Assembly: GCF_002260525.1 (NCBI RefSeq)
Contig: NZ_MRYI01000007.1
Span: 168,350-232,349 of the forward strand
DNA from: Hahella sp. CCB-MM4
GTDB lineage: Bacteria; Pseudomonadota; Gammaproteobacteria; Pseudomonadales; Oleiphilaceae
DNA length: 64,000 bases
Reading direction: 5' to 3'
Shown: positions 17,452-26,156 of the stretch, one piece after another
How the letters are laid out: every line of letters starts with the position of its first letter
Position numbering within the stretch: the first letter of the stretch is position 1
Notes under the pieces: generated by a model
Database searches by the model: none
What the model was told of the DNA's origin: nothing
What the model saw: the letters and a program-made list of their open reading frames with translations, nothing else
Made by a program: the position numbers and the translations under genes

Positions 17452-17988
17452 TTAGTTCATTTTGATAATGGTTATTTGAGAAAAAATTCGATTGACGGAT
17501 TCTCCGTCTGACACAGTGAGAAAAACATTTTTATTGTCGACGTTCCCAGCTTGATGGATCAGCTGGATATGGATCATGTCTTCAACGTTCAATATCGTGT
17601 CAATAAATGAGGGTGCCGTGCTTGTGTGGGATACGGTACCAACGGCTATGGCTTTTTCTGCATCAGAAGGTGCCTCGATAATGGTTCCTTTTTCGAAGAT
17701 AGCGCAGTAGCCTCCATTTGACTTCTCACATATAGAAACTGTAAGTGATTTCGTTATCCCGTCCTCCATGTCTAATTCATCCACGTAGGAGACAATTGAC
17801 ATGGCAGTTATATGGAAACACCCTCTGGTGAGCGAGATGGTCGTGCCGTCTTCACTAAGGCTGATATCATTACCTCTATTTATTTTAGTCTTGTTGAAAA
17901 CCCTTAAGTTGCTGCCTGACTCCATTTTCTTTGACGAAGTAGTGTTGGCAGTCTCACAATAAATCGCGAAGCTCTCTGCTGAATTCAT
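17452..17988 (-). CDS. Unknown small protein B, possibly jelly-roll fold
   Basis: A 178-residue protein without a signal peptide. Alternating strands (TTISLTRGCFHITAMSIVSY, then MIHIQLIHQAG and VFLTVSDG) resemble the beta-sandwich pattern of C1q/TNF-like domains, but I cannot confirm this. It is the first gene of a two-gene unit with unknown protein A. Four Cys residues are present. Confidence 0.55.
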   Translation of the reverse strand: MNSAESFAIYCETANTTSSKKMESGSNLRVFNKTKINRGNDISLSEDGTTISLTRGCFHITAMSIVSYVDELDMEDGITKSLTVSICEKSNGGYCAIFEKGTIIEAPSDAEKAIAVGTVSHTSTAPSFIDTILNVEDMIHIQLIHQAGNVDNKNVFLTVSDGESVNRIFSQITIIKMN

Positions 17989-18158
17989 AATATTTATCCC
18001 TATAAGTATCCTTGAATGAATAGCTTGTTGCCGGCAGATCAGTACGCCATTAGCCGATTAACTCCTCTTGCTACCGGTTATAAGATGTTAGAGAGAAGCG
18101 GGTGGAAAGGGGTATCGATTATGTTGCGAGGTTTATCGGTGAGGTTGTTGAATGTAGG

Positions 18159-18187
18159 ATTATGCCGCCCATCAATGGCGGCATAAT
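18159..18187. terminator. Perfect 11-bp stem-loop downstream of the VWA gene
   Basis: ATTATGCCGCC (18159-18169) and GGCGGCATAAT (18177-18187) enclose a 7-base loop. It lies 20 bases past the end of the VWA gene and upstream of the unknown pair. There is no strong T-run. Confidence 0.6.
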
Positions 18188-18206
18188 AGATCAGGCAGGT
18201 AGCGAT

Positions 18207-19448
18207 TCATTCAAACACAAACGCTTTCTTTTCTCCTTGCGTACGTATGGAAGACATCATGGCGTCGTTGACGGTGTTGGCTTCGGGTTCGCTCTGCTTA
18301 CTCTCTTCCTTCGCAACGTAGGCGGCACGAGCTTCAGTCAATGCTTTGATTTCATTCTGTAGCTGCTGACGCTCAGTTTTCTTTTCCTCGATGAAGTCTT
18401 TCTTTTGTTCCGGGCTCATTTGGGCCATTGGTGCCGGCAGGGTTTCCTGATCCAGATCTTCCAGTTCAACTTCTCCTGATTCAAGGGCATCAACCAGATC
18501 CCACTTGGCATTGTTGTAAAGTGAGGAAACTTTGCTTTTAACCCGCTTGGCCAACAGTCCCAGCGATATGTCATTACTTTTCTGGTCTTGCTCATACTGG
18601 CGACTGGCAGCCTCTTCACCTTCGCTGCCGTAGGGGACATAAGTCTGATTGAGCTTGCTATTGAGTTCTGCGATTTTCTGGTCTTGAGGCGCCACAATGT
18701 GGGCGACCTGCTGGTTTTGATCGATGCTCATATAATTTCCGCCAGCCAGAAGCGCACCCTGGCGCCAACCGTTTTCTCCCCCCTGGTTATAATCCCCAGC
18801 GAAGATCGTGTTAACCGTGATGTCTTTTTCCTTGGCAATTTTAATGGCCTGAGTGTAAGCGATTGGGCCTTGTGTGAAAGGCTCGTTACCCGCTATGAAA
18901 ATGGCTCGCATATCCGAGGAAGACTGACTCCATTGCAATCCATTCACCGCGGATTTAATTGCATATCCGCAGTACTCGCTTCCACCGTTGGTCGTCAGTG
19001 AGAATAGGGCTTCAGACACCCGGTCCAGCTCCTGGGTGAGCCCGGTTACCTGGCGAATAAAGCCGTTTTGCGAGGCCAACCCGTCATTTCCATATTCGAA
19101 TACTGCGACTTCCAAAATTGGGGTAATGCCGTTTTGCTTGGCTTTGGAAAACTCATCCACCATCTCCCAAAGCTGGTTGCGGGTCTGATCGATCAGGCCG
19201 TCCATGCTATTGCTGGTATCAAGCAATATGGCGACCTGAATTTTGGGTGGGTTGGCTAAAGTTTGTTGCGCCTGTGTGGTTTGCGGGCTTCTGCTGTCGG
19301 CCCAAAGGTAACCTGAGCAGCCCAGAGAGGTAACTAACGCCGCCACCAGAAGAGACTTATGAAAAGAAAGCTTTGGCGAAGGCTTGGATGTTTGATTGCT
19401 GGAAGAAGGTTTGGATGTTTGATTGCTGGAAACAGTGGAAATCATCAT
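18207..19448 (-). CDS. Secreted or membrane-anchored von Willebrand factor type A protein
   Basis: A 413-residue protein. A hydrophobic segment at residues 30-50 serves as signal or anchor. The metal-ion-dependent adhesion site is intact: Asp77-x-Ser79-x-Ser81 in LLDTSNSM. A TIFAGDY stretch and a Gln/Glu-rich coiled-coil tail (EEKKTERQQLQNEI) follow. VWA domains bind protein partners through a metal ion. The start at 19448 is chosen because GGAGC precedes it; an earlier in-frame codon has no such site. The N-terminus holds a nine-residue tandem repeat (SNQTSKPSS) encoded by a 27-bp duplication. No MoxR ATPase is adjacent, so its partner is unknown. Confidence 0.78.
   Translation of the reverse strand: MMISTVSSNQTSKPSSSNQTSKPSPKLSFHKSLLVAALVTSLGCSGYLWADSRSPQTTQAQQTLANPPKIQVAILLDTSNSMDGLIDQTRNQLWEMVDEFSKAKQNGITPILEVAVFEYGNDGLASQNGFIRQVTGLTQELDRVSEALFSLTTNGGSEYCGYAIKSAVNGLQWSQSSSDMRAIFIAGNEPFTQGPIAYTQAIKIAKEKDITVNTIFAGDYNQGGENGWRQGALLAGGNYMSIDQNQQVAHIVAPQDQKIAELNSKLNQTYVPYGSEGEEAASRQYEQDQKSNDISLGLLAKRVKSKVSSLYNNAKWDLVDALESGEVELEDLDQETLPAPMAQMSPEQKKDFIEEKKTERQQLQNEIKALTEARAAYVAKEESKQSEPEANTVNDAMMSSIRTQGEKKAFVFE
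19381..19434. repeat. 27-bp in-frame tandem duplication in the VWA gene
   Basis: Two 27-bp copies (19381-19407 and 19408-19434) share GGATGTTTGATTGCTGGAA; they encode two SNQTSKPS units near the N-terminus. Confidence 0.7.
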
Positions 19449-19674
19449 GTCGGGCTCCTGATTATTTGCTTCTCTGTTGATGAAATCAGGATAAGGAGAT
19501 GACTCACTGAATATCAGGCAGCGCAATGTAAAAGTTCAAGAGTAGGTTTTACCTAAAGTTTACATAACCGAAGCCTGGACTCTCTCGTGAGGGCGAAGGC
19601 AGGGTGTACATCTCATCAAATAGACCGGTTTTTCATGCTGCCGATAAACTGGCGACAGAAGTATGTGAGACATG

Positions 19675-20577
19675 CTATCCAAGGTGGATTGCACCCAAAA
19701 CAAAATAGGCAGCAGCTGTAATCATTATCCAGGTGGCGGCGTATTTCTTTAAGGTGATTTCGCTGAGTAGAGTTGCCAAAGCAGGGGAAAGTGCTCCCCC
19801 TATCATCGCGCCAAAGGATGCAAAGAATAGCAAATCCAAATCAATAAGAGGTCCCTGCTGAATATAGTATACCGATCCTACCAGGGCATTTGCGGCGCTG
19901 AATATCACCGCAACGGCTATGGCATGTCTAGCGTTTACCCCCTGAAAGATCAGGTAGAAGGCAACTATTTCGCCGATACCTATCGACAGCCAGGAGGTGA
20001 TGAAACCTCCAAGTATGCACAGAATAACGCCACTCACAGCGGAGGGGGCTGTATACTTCAGGTCGGTGCTTCTGGTTTTTCGAGGCCTGCTTATTGTCCA
20101 GAATAACAATCCGGAAATGGTTAGTGAAAAGCCTGAAAAAACCAAATGGAGTATGTGCGGCGAAGGGGGGATAATGTATTGCCCCAATGCGGTAGATGTG
20201 CAGGAAATCATGATGCCCCATGAGATCCAGGAGCGGTACTTTCGCAGTGGGTTATCTAATCCGTGTGTAGCCTCGAGTCGCGCGATCCAATTGACCGCTC
20301 CTGAACTCATGCCAAAGGACTGAATCGCAAAGCTTGTACCTAAAGCAATGATCGGGTCTACCTGAAATAAGGTAAACGCCGGGACAAACACGATGCCTCC
20401 GCCAACCCCGGTAGTATTGGCGATGGTCGCGGCGATGACGCCCAGGAAGAAAACCAACGATTTTATCTCGAAGACCTTTTGTAATTCTGTGCCTGTATAT
20501 CCTTGCAGCAAAGGAATGCAGCTGAGCACTAAAAGTGCTACAGCATAGAAAGCAAATCTATACGACACCAATTGCAT
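19675..20577 (-). CDS. TSUP-family membrane carrier (TauE/SafE-like)
   Basis: About 300 residues with eight or so membrane segments and the Gly-rich motif NTTGVGGGIVFVPAF in the first half, repeated as WLSIGIGEIVAFYL in the second, as in TSUP carriers. Members move sulfite, sulfoacetate or other organic anions, often outward. The ATG at 20577 has AGGGA six bases upstream; alternative starts are ATG at 20613 and a TTG at 20640 that overlaps the stop of the upstream FMO-GNAT gene. Position in the operon suggests it exports or imports the substrate or product of the two enzymes upstream. Confidence 0.78.
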   Translation of the reverse strand: MQLVSYRFAFYAVALLVLSCIPLLQGYTGTELQKVFEIKSLVFFLGVIAATIANTTGVGGGIVFVPAFTLFQVDPIIALGTSFAIQSFGMSSGAVNWIARLEATHGLDNPLRKYRSWISWGIMISCTSTALGQYIIPPSPHILHLVFSGFSLTISGLLFWTISRPRKTRSTDLKYTAPSAVSGVILCILGGFITSWLSIGIGEIVAFYLIFQGVNARHAIAVAVIFSAANALVGSVYYIQQGPLIDLDLLFFASFGAMIGGALSPALATLLSEITLKKYAATWIMITAAAYFVLGAIHLG

Positions 20578-20636
20578 ACGCCGTCCCTGGCCGGCAATAG
20601 ATCTTATGTTCATGCGGAGGAGTGCGTAGTGACCAT

Positions 20637-22919
20637 TCAAGCCGACTTAGGCAGCTTAATGTCACATGACATACCCACTAAACGCTCGTGCCTGCTGCCA
20701 GACCGCCAAGCTGCTTCATAGGTGGCTTTTGCAGTTTCGGACGCGCCACCCCAAGGCATGACAGTGTTGTAGTCGACTTTCTGATAAGACACAAAGCCTG
20801 CGCGCTGAAATTCCTTTATTGCAGGCTCTGTTGCCGCTTGGGCGATGAGTTCAACCATGTCGATGTCATGGCGCTGCTCAAGCAATTTTTCCACCTCGAA
20901 CATCAAACGTCGGATAAGTGCCTGGGATCGGTGACGCCCTCCGTGCTCTCTGGCTACACACAGTCGACTGATAATCATGTACTTGCGGACGTCCGAAGCT
21001 TTAGAAGGCAGGCCAACACTATTGGCAACGCTGTGTACGCACTGACTAAACATATCTTCAAAACACTCAGCACTGTCTTCCTTTAAAAAAGTCCCGACTA
21101 TACTCCCGACTACATTTACCTGGCCTTTGTGTTTATAGGTAAGAAGGCAGGTCAGTTCAGCCTCGTCGAAGTCCTTCATAATGCCTTTTAGAGAAAAGGT
21201 GCTCTTCAGATTGCTTAAGACCCGGGCGATGATGGGCGATCGGGGAAAAAATTCTTCCTCGATCAATTTTTTCAGGTCCTTTCTATATTTTATCGGTAGA
21301 GTACCGGTATGTACTTCAATGCCATAGCCATCGTCGCGTTCAATAACGTTTCTACTGAATCCTATTAAATAACGATGGAGTTGGGATGCCAGAAACAAAG
21401 GGAATAGATAGATTACATCCGGTGGCAATCTGGACCAGGTCATCCGTTTAAGAATATTCAGGCTCTTTTTCGTTTCTGCTCCTGGCCCTCTCAATCTATA
21501 GTGCACAACAGACAGTGGCCCCATGAGTACTTTCCATAATGCTTTTGGATGCAGCATTAACTTGCCCCAGGGAGGGGTGCAGCCAATCTCCCGTGCTATT
21601 CGTTCCAGGAAAAAGAAAAAATCAGTCAAGCCGGGATATCGGCATGAATCGATGGGGAATTGTTTCATATCCCGATCTTGTTGAAGGATAATTTCCTCAC
21701 GCATTTTTGCCGGCGTTGGCAATCTGCGTTTGCCGGATAAAACTAAAGCAAGATATCGAGCCTGCATTTCAGACATCGGAGGAATGCCGCCTGCCTCTGG
21801 TCTCAGCATTCCCACAAAGGCAATGTCTGCTCCGTAACCAGGATGGAACATCCTGAAATATAACTCGTTAGACTGAATTGAACGCAACTCTTGGGGAAAG
21901 ATATCGGGATTTTTATCGAAGCCGAGGCAACTTACGATGATGTCGATGTTTGCGCTGGTTTGATCTTGGAATTTAATTGTATTTCCATTGACCGCAGAAA
22001 CGGGTGGTTTGATTTCAGCGTCGTGATTCAGGACCGCCAGAGCCATAGCGTCAGTCTTGGTGGCATAACGACTAAAAGCCGTTAACTCCCCGCTATGTTT
22101 TTTGTTCCATTCAGCCAGCAAATTATGAACGGGAATAGAGTCACTGTTTGCCTTTTTTTCCCGGCGACGAGTCGCCCTGAAGCGCCATTGAACAGGGCCT
22201 GCACTGTCCCATTTTCGGTTAATGCTATGAAAGGCCCGTGACAACGATGTGTCCAACGGAGCCCCAGATAGAAACCGTGGAACGATACGTCCCATACCTC
22301 TGACTGAAACATATGTCTTGCGCGATCTTTCTGCTGAGAAAAGTGCCAGGTCGGAAGCCATCTCACCGCCGCCTATTATCAAAACATTCCTGTTATCGAA
22401 GATTGCTAGATCTGTAATTTCTTTGGCGTGAACATGTACTCCGGAATAGGGCTCACCCTCTGCATTTAGTCGTGCTTTCTTGGCGACACTGTGAAGTCCT
22501 GTGCACATGACAAGGGTATTGCAAGTCATGTCACTTGGCTGGCCATTTTTCTCCATGATTGATAGCGACCAGCCGGAATTCTCGCGTTTGATCCCCTTAA
22601 CCGAGACATTAAAAGTAATATGACGATCAATACTGTTTCTATTAGAGAAGTTACGGAGATAGGCGAGATATTCTTCGGTTGAGAGGAAACGGGAGACCTC
22701 GGGGTCGGGAATATCGGTACTGAAGTAGGTGATATTGTTGCTTGATACGAGTCGGGCTCCGGTATACAGACCGGTATAAACGCCACCTATATGCCCTGAT
22801 TGTTCCAGAATAACAAAGTCATGAAGGTCATTTCTTTTCAATTCATGAGCGACGATCAAGCCTGATGCACCGGCTCCGACAATAATGATAGGAATGTGAT
22901 TTTTTGCCTGACGGGTCAT
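20637..22919 (-). CDS. FMO-type flavin monooxygenase fused to a GNAT-like acyltransferase domain
   Basis: A 760-residue two-part protein. Residues 1-530 are a class B flavin monooxygenase: FAD motif GAGASG (15-20), second dinucleotide motif GGGEMAS (183-189) and the closing GFDKNPDIFP. From about residue 530 a separate domain of about 230 residues follows, with the GNAT-like signature SRLCVAREHGGRHRS (651-665) and a C-terminal region like acetyl-CoA-binding acyltransferases. FMO enzymes oxidise nitrogen or sulfur atoms; GNAT domains acylate amines. One protein doing N-hydroxylation or S-oxidation plus acylation is unusual and suggests a biosynthetic route. It overlaps the upstream TauD-like gene by 4 bp. 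Confidence 0.75.
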   Translation of the reverse strand: MTRQAKNHIPIIIVGAGASGLIVAHELKRNDLHDFVILEQSGHIGGVYTGLYTGARLVSSNNITYFSTDIPDPEVSRFLSTEEYLAYLRNFSNRNSIDRHITFNVSVKGIKRENSGWSLSIMEKNGQPSDMTCNTLVMCTGLHSVAKKARLNAEGEPYSGVHVHAKEITDLAIFDNRNVLIIGGGEMASDLALFSAERSRKTYVSVRGMGRIVPRFLSGAPLDTSLSRAFHSINRKWDSAGPVQWRFRATRRREKKANSDSIPVHNLLAEWNKKHSGELTAFSRYATKTDAMALAVLNHDAEIKPPVSAVNGNTIKFQDQTSANIDIIVSCLGFDKNPDIFPQELRSIQSNELYFRMFHPGYGADIAFVGMLRPEAGGIPPMSEMQARYLALVLSGKRRLPTPAKMREEIILQQDRDMKQFPIDSCRYPGLTDFFFFLERIAREIGCTPPWGKLMLHPKALWKVLMGPLSVVHYRLRGPGAETKKSLNILKRMTWSRLPPDVIYLFPLFLASQLHRYLIGFSRNVIERDDGYGIEVHTGTLPIKYRKDLKKLIEEEFFPRSPIIARVLSNLKSTFSLKGIMKDFDEAELTCLLTYKHKGQVNVVGSIVGTFLKEDSAECFEDMFSQCVHSVANSVGLPSKASDVRKYMIISRLCVAREHGGRHRSQALIRRLMFEVEKLLEQRHDIDMVELIAQAATEPAIKEFQRAGFVSYQKVDYNTVMPWGGASETAKATYEAAWRSGSRHERLVGMSCDIKLPKSA

Positions 22920-23758
22920 ACCATTGTCCCTCCAATTTCATGATCAGAAAAATCAAAATGCCCGCGGTATATGAAGCGAGGCCCTCTCACATCAGAGGCA
23001 TTGCCTTCCGCGCGATGCAAAAGCTGAAGGTTGTCCCACACCAGAATTTCACCTATTGAGTAGCTGTGGGCATACGTCCTTGAAGGGTCTTTGCTTAAGG
23101 CTTTGCGCACATCCTCAGGCTTTATGAATGAAGGATCTCCGCTGTTAATCAATTCCTGTTCGTCCCGTCCGCGATCGCTTGGAACCAGGAGATTAATCTC
23201 GCCGGATATAGGGTGAGGCTGCCATACGTTTTTGGTTATTTCTGCAACGACTTTTCCGGACATTATTCTTGCCAAATTGACCTTGGTGTTGGCTAACCCG
23301 GCATAGCGATCGATATCTTCTGTTTTCAGCAGCAGAGTATCCAAAAACAATGTTCGGGTAGGGTTCACAATCCTTGGTACCATGGCGTTGCAAAATGCCC
23401 GCTTTTGTAAAGGGAAATATTGCCCGTCGGCATGCCAAAATCCGGAATGCCGGTAGGAGGTTTCACTGGGATTTCCTTCCATATCGACGTTTGCAACGAC
23501 ATTCACGTATTTGTTCATGTCAACCGTGCGGTAGTGCTCGGGCACTTCAACCGGTGTCCCTATTGCAGACATGGCTGCGAGGGTGGTGTTCTCATTTGGT
23601 TCAGCTGGGGTAATAAAGGAAACAACGCCATGCTTAAGAATACATTTTCGAAGGTTCGCCAATTCAGTGGATTTAAGCCTCTCAATCGGCTCTCCTAATA
23701 TCACCCTTATTCCCAACTGACGAGGTGCGCTTAGCGCCTCGTTTGGGCTAATAGACAT
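22916..23758 (-). CDS. TauD/TfdA-family Fe(II)/2-oxoglutarate dioxygenase
   Basis: A 280-residue protein. The iron ligands are visible: His109-x-Asp111 in FWHADGQYF and a distal His248 in QLLHRAEG, with Arg261 and Arg265 in RFIYRGHF for 2-oxoglutarate. The family hydroxylates substrates such as taurine, alkyl sulfates, 2,4-D and amino-acid-like intermediates of natural products. The start at 23758 has GGAGG nine bases upstream; a longer frame upstream has no such site. It is the first gene of a three-gene unit with the FMO-GNAT and TSUP genes, joined by a 4-bp overlap. The substrate is unknown; a sulfonate or modified amino acid would fit the neighbours. Confidence 0.82.
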   Translation of the reverse strand: MSISPNEALSAPRQLGIRVILGEPIERLKSTELANLRKCILKHGVVSFITPAEPNENTTLAAMSAIGTPVEVPEHYRTVDMNKYVNVVANVDMEGNPSETSYRHSGFWHADGQYFPLQKRAFCNAMVPRIVNPTRTLFLDTLLLKTEDIDRYAGLANTKVNLARIMSGKVVAEITKNVWQPHPISGEINLLVPSDRGRDEQELINSGDPSFIKPEDVRKALSKDPSRTYAHSYSIGEILVWDNLQLLHRAEGNASDVRGPRFIYRGHFDFSDHEIGGTMV

Positions 23759-24204
23759 GGTTGTGTACCTCCGACATCTGTACGAAGATATTGAGTGCAA
23801 CGATCCAGGCTGCGGGTATGGTTCATTGGATAACCAGGGAGGGCGTTGAGGAAAGGCAAGAGGGAAGGAAGCCTGTATTGTTGACGCACGAATACAGCCA
23901 TAATGCGATAGCGGGGGAGATACTGAGCGATCCCTTGCATTCCATTGCTCCTTGAGCTGTCCAATGATGAAGTCACCAATGGTCCGATAAACCTCATCAT
24001 ATCTATCTACAAGCGACGAAGTTCTCTGGGTGACACAAACTACGACCTCTCAATTAAAAGACTAGACAAGAAATCTCAGGGAGTTAGAAATTATTCATAT
24101 TTGTTTGGTCGTAAGGTGGCCAAATCTGATATATGCCCGCATACCACTGAGGATGCTTCGAGGAAATAGAAGGCCTTAATTTGACCGACACTTCAAACAG
24201 GATA
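23759..24204. other. Intergenic region upstream of the dioxygenase operon
   Basis: About 450 bp containing the promoter region of the TauD-like operon. A 74-codon frame on the plus strand is present but starts at TTG without a ribosome-binding site. Nothing else is clear. Confidence 0.35.
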
Positions 24205-24228
24205 GAGGCCCGGGAAGATCCGGGCCTC
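24205..24228. terminator. GC-rich stem-loop downstream of the cystine-carrier gene
   Basis: GAGGCCCGG (24205-24213) and CCGGGCCTC (24220-24228) form a perfect 9-bp stem with a 6-base loop. Only a weak T-rich stretch follows on the minus strand. Confidence 0.6.
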
Positions 24229-24335
24229 GAAATCCGCCATCGAAGTAAAAATCAAACCTATCAAAACTTCACTGGCTATACGCGGATTGCGCCCATTTTT
24301 TCATGAAGGAGATAAGGAAAATGAAAAATGACGGT

Positions 24336-25757
24336 CTAAGCTTGGCCTTGAACCACGACTTTACCGTCTTCGATAGCTTCCTGATCATGCGCATCGTACT
24401 GTGCCAGATTCAGTGAACCATTCTGCTTGGCTGTGAGTACGCCAGACAACATGGAACCGGATATATTGAGCGCTGTCCGAGCCATGTCGATCAAGGCTTC
24501 AATCGAAATCAGTATGGCGGCCACCCGGATATCCAGTCCCATAATGGTGAGTACGGCCACTGCGGCAAAGGTGGCTCCACCGCCAACGCCGGCGATACCA
24601 AAAGAAGCAATCGCAATGACGGCCACTAATTGAACGAAAAAGCTCAGGTCAACTGGAATTCCCATTACCTGCGCCGCCATGATGGCCAGCATGGCCGGGT
24701 AGATGCCTGCACAGCCGTTCTGTCCGATACTGGTACCGAAAGTCGCAGACATGCTGGCGGTTTCCTCGTCGACCCCTAGGCGTTGAGTCTGGGTTTCAAC
24801 ATTCAGAGGGATCGCCGCCATGCTGGAACGGGAGCCGAAACCGAATACCAAAACCGGCCAGGATTTTCTGGCGAATATCTTTGGTGAGAGGCCGAACATG
24901 GCAACAAAAACCAGATGCACAATAAACATAGCGCCAATTGCGACGTAGCTGGCCAACAGGAATCGGCCCATTTCTGCCAGTGCGAATAAGTCATTAGCCA
25001 TCATGAAATTAGTCATGAGCGCAAATACGCCGTAGGGCGTCAGCTTCAGAATTTCTCTTACCATGGAAAGCACGACTTCTTTAGCGGCGTTTATGAAATC
25101 CACGAAACTTTTTACTTTTTCAGGCTGGCGCTTTTTAACCTGAAGAATGCTGTAGCCCAGAAATATGCTAAACAGCACGGTTGATAAGGTTGAAGTCCTC
25201 TCTGCACCGGTCAGCATGCTGAAAATATTCGAAGGGATGATAGATAGGGCAAGATTGGTTAATCCGTTGTTTGCCATAAACTGCTGGGTGGATAACAACT
25301 TGTCGCTGCGGGTTTCAATATCACTGTTGGTTCCAACGACATTAACCAGACTGTTTGCGTCTATATGGAACAGGTAGATGCTCGCAACACCAATCACGGC
25401 CGAAATGGCAACGGTAATCATCAGCATGGCAATGATCTTTGGGGCGATTCGGGATAGTGCGCCGTTGCCTTCGACATTCATAATCGAGGCTGTCATGGCA
25501 ACGAATACCAGGGGAATGACGATCATTTGAAGCAATTTGATATAGCCGTCGCCAAATAATGAAATAAACTCACCAAAGCTGGTTGCGGCTTCGCTGTTGG
25601 TTCCTAAAACCAGTTGGATGGCTCCGCCAAACAGCAGTCCCGCCACTAACGCGCTCAGTACGCGGAAGTTAAAACTCTTCTTTTGTGTCTTTAAGCGGGC
25701 CAGAACGAAATAGAATGACAGGAAGAGGGCGCATAAAGCGATCAATGCCAGACTCAT
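24336..25757 (-). CDS. L-cystine/dicarboxylate-type symporter, TcyP-like (DAACS family)
   Basis: A 473-residue carrier with about eight hydrophobic segments and two hairpin-like re-entrant regions. SRSSMAAIPLNVETQTQRLG, GQNGCAGIYPAMLAIMAA, GVGGGATFAA and DMARTALNISGSM closely match the E. coli cystine carrier YdjN/TcyP as I remember it, more than they match GltP or DctA. It most likely brings L-cystine or a similar sulfur amino acid into the cell by cation symport. It lies 580 bp from the TauD/FMO/TSUP operon on the same strand, upstream in transcription order, and may supply or recover a sulfur compound for it. That link is inference. Confidence 0.82.
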   Translation of the reverse strand: MSLALIALCALFLSFYFVLARLKTQKKSFNFRVLSALVAGLLFGGAIQLVLGTNSEAATSFGEFISLFGDGYIKLLQMIVIPLVFVAMTASIMNVEGNGALSRIAPKIIAMLMITVAISAVIGVASIYLFHIDANSLVNVVGTNSDIETRSDKLLSTQQFMANNGLTNLALSIIPSNIFSMLTGAERTSTLSTVLFSIFLGYSILQVKKRQPEKVKSFVDFINAAKEVVLSMVREILKLTPYGVFALMTNFMMANDLFALAEMGRFLLASYVAIGAMFIVHLVFVAMFGLSPKIFARKSWPVLVFGFGSRSSMAAIPLNVETQTQRLGVDEETASMSATFGTSIGQNGCAGIYPAMLAIMAAQVMGIPVDLSFFVQLVAVIAIASFGIAGVGGGATFAAVAVLTIMGLDIRVAAILISIEALIDMARTALNISGSMLSGVLTAKQNGSLNLAQYDAHDQEAIEDGKVVVQGQA

Positions 25758-26156
25758 GAGAAACTCCTTTTCTATAGATGCAAATGGGTGTTACGTGGAT
25801 TCGTCGATTATTTTGTTTACATGGAAACTATCAATCTTAAGGGGCCTGCCTCTAATTGCCAGTAATCTTTTACCGGATTTTATTTGGCCTGGAAGTCACT
25901 TCAGGGAGTGAGCTTTAGATAGCAGTGTATGCCGGTTCAGAAGTCACTGTCAGGCTGCAGGTTTAATGGGGAATTGCAAACGTAGTAGGTGACGGAAAGT
26001 AGGTAGCGGAAAGTAGGTGCTGGATATTTGGTGAGGGTAAATAACGCAAAGCAAAGTTACTCTGATGCAGTTGTTAAAGTAATTTCTCCTATAGATATTA
26101 TAACCTATTGAATATACGAGGAAAAATGATGTGATTTTCCTTGTTCTTGGATCTGG
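25758..26156. other. Intergenic region with a 14-bp triplicate repeat
   Basis: About 400 bp between the promoter side of the cystine carrier and the end of a binding-protein gene. It contains three 14-bp repeats (listed separately). No gene is seen. Confidence 0.4.
25984..26025. repeat. 14-bp repeat, three tandem copies
   Basis: AGTAGGTGACGGAA, AGTAGGTAGCGGAA and AGTAGGTGCTGGAT follow one another (25984, 25998, 26012). They sit about 230 bp upstream of the cystine-carrier start. Confidence 0.65.

Noticed and set aside
20637..22919. Lysine N-hydroxylase plus acyltransferase (aerobactin-type) assignment for the fusion protein
   Set aside because: The flavin part looks like class B FMO of the dimethylaniline type rather than an IucD-type N-hydroxylase, and no siderophore synthetase is nearby.
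23945..24169. 74-codon plus-strand frame upstream of the dioxygenase operon
   Set aside because: TTG start without a ribosome-binding site; composition only weakly protein-like. It remains possible but unsupported.
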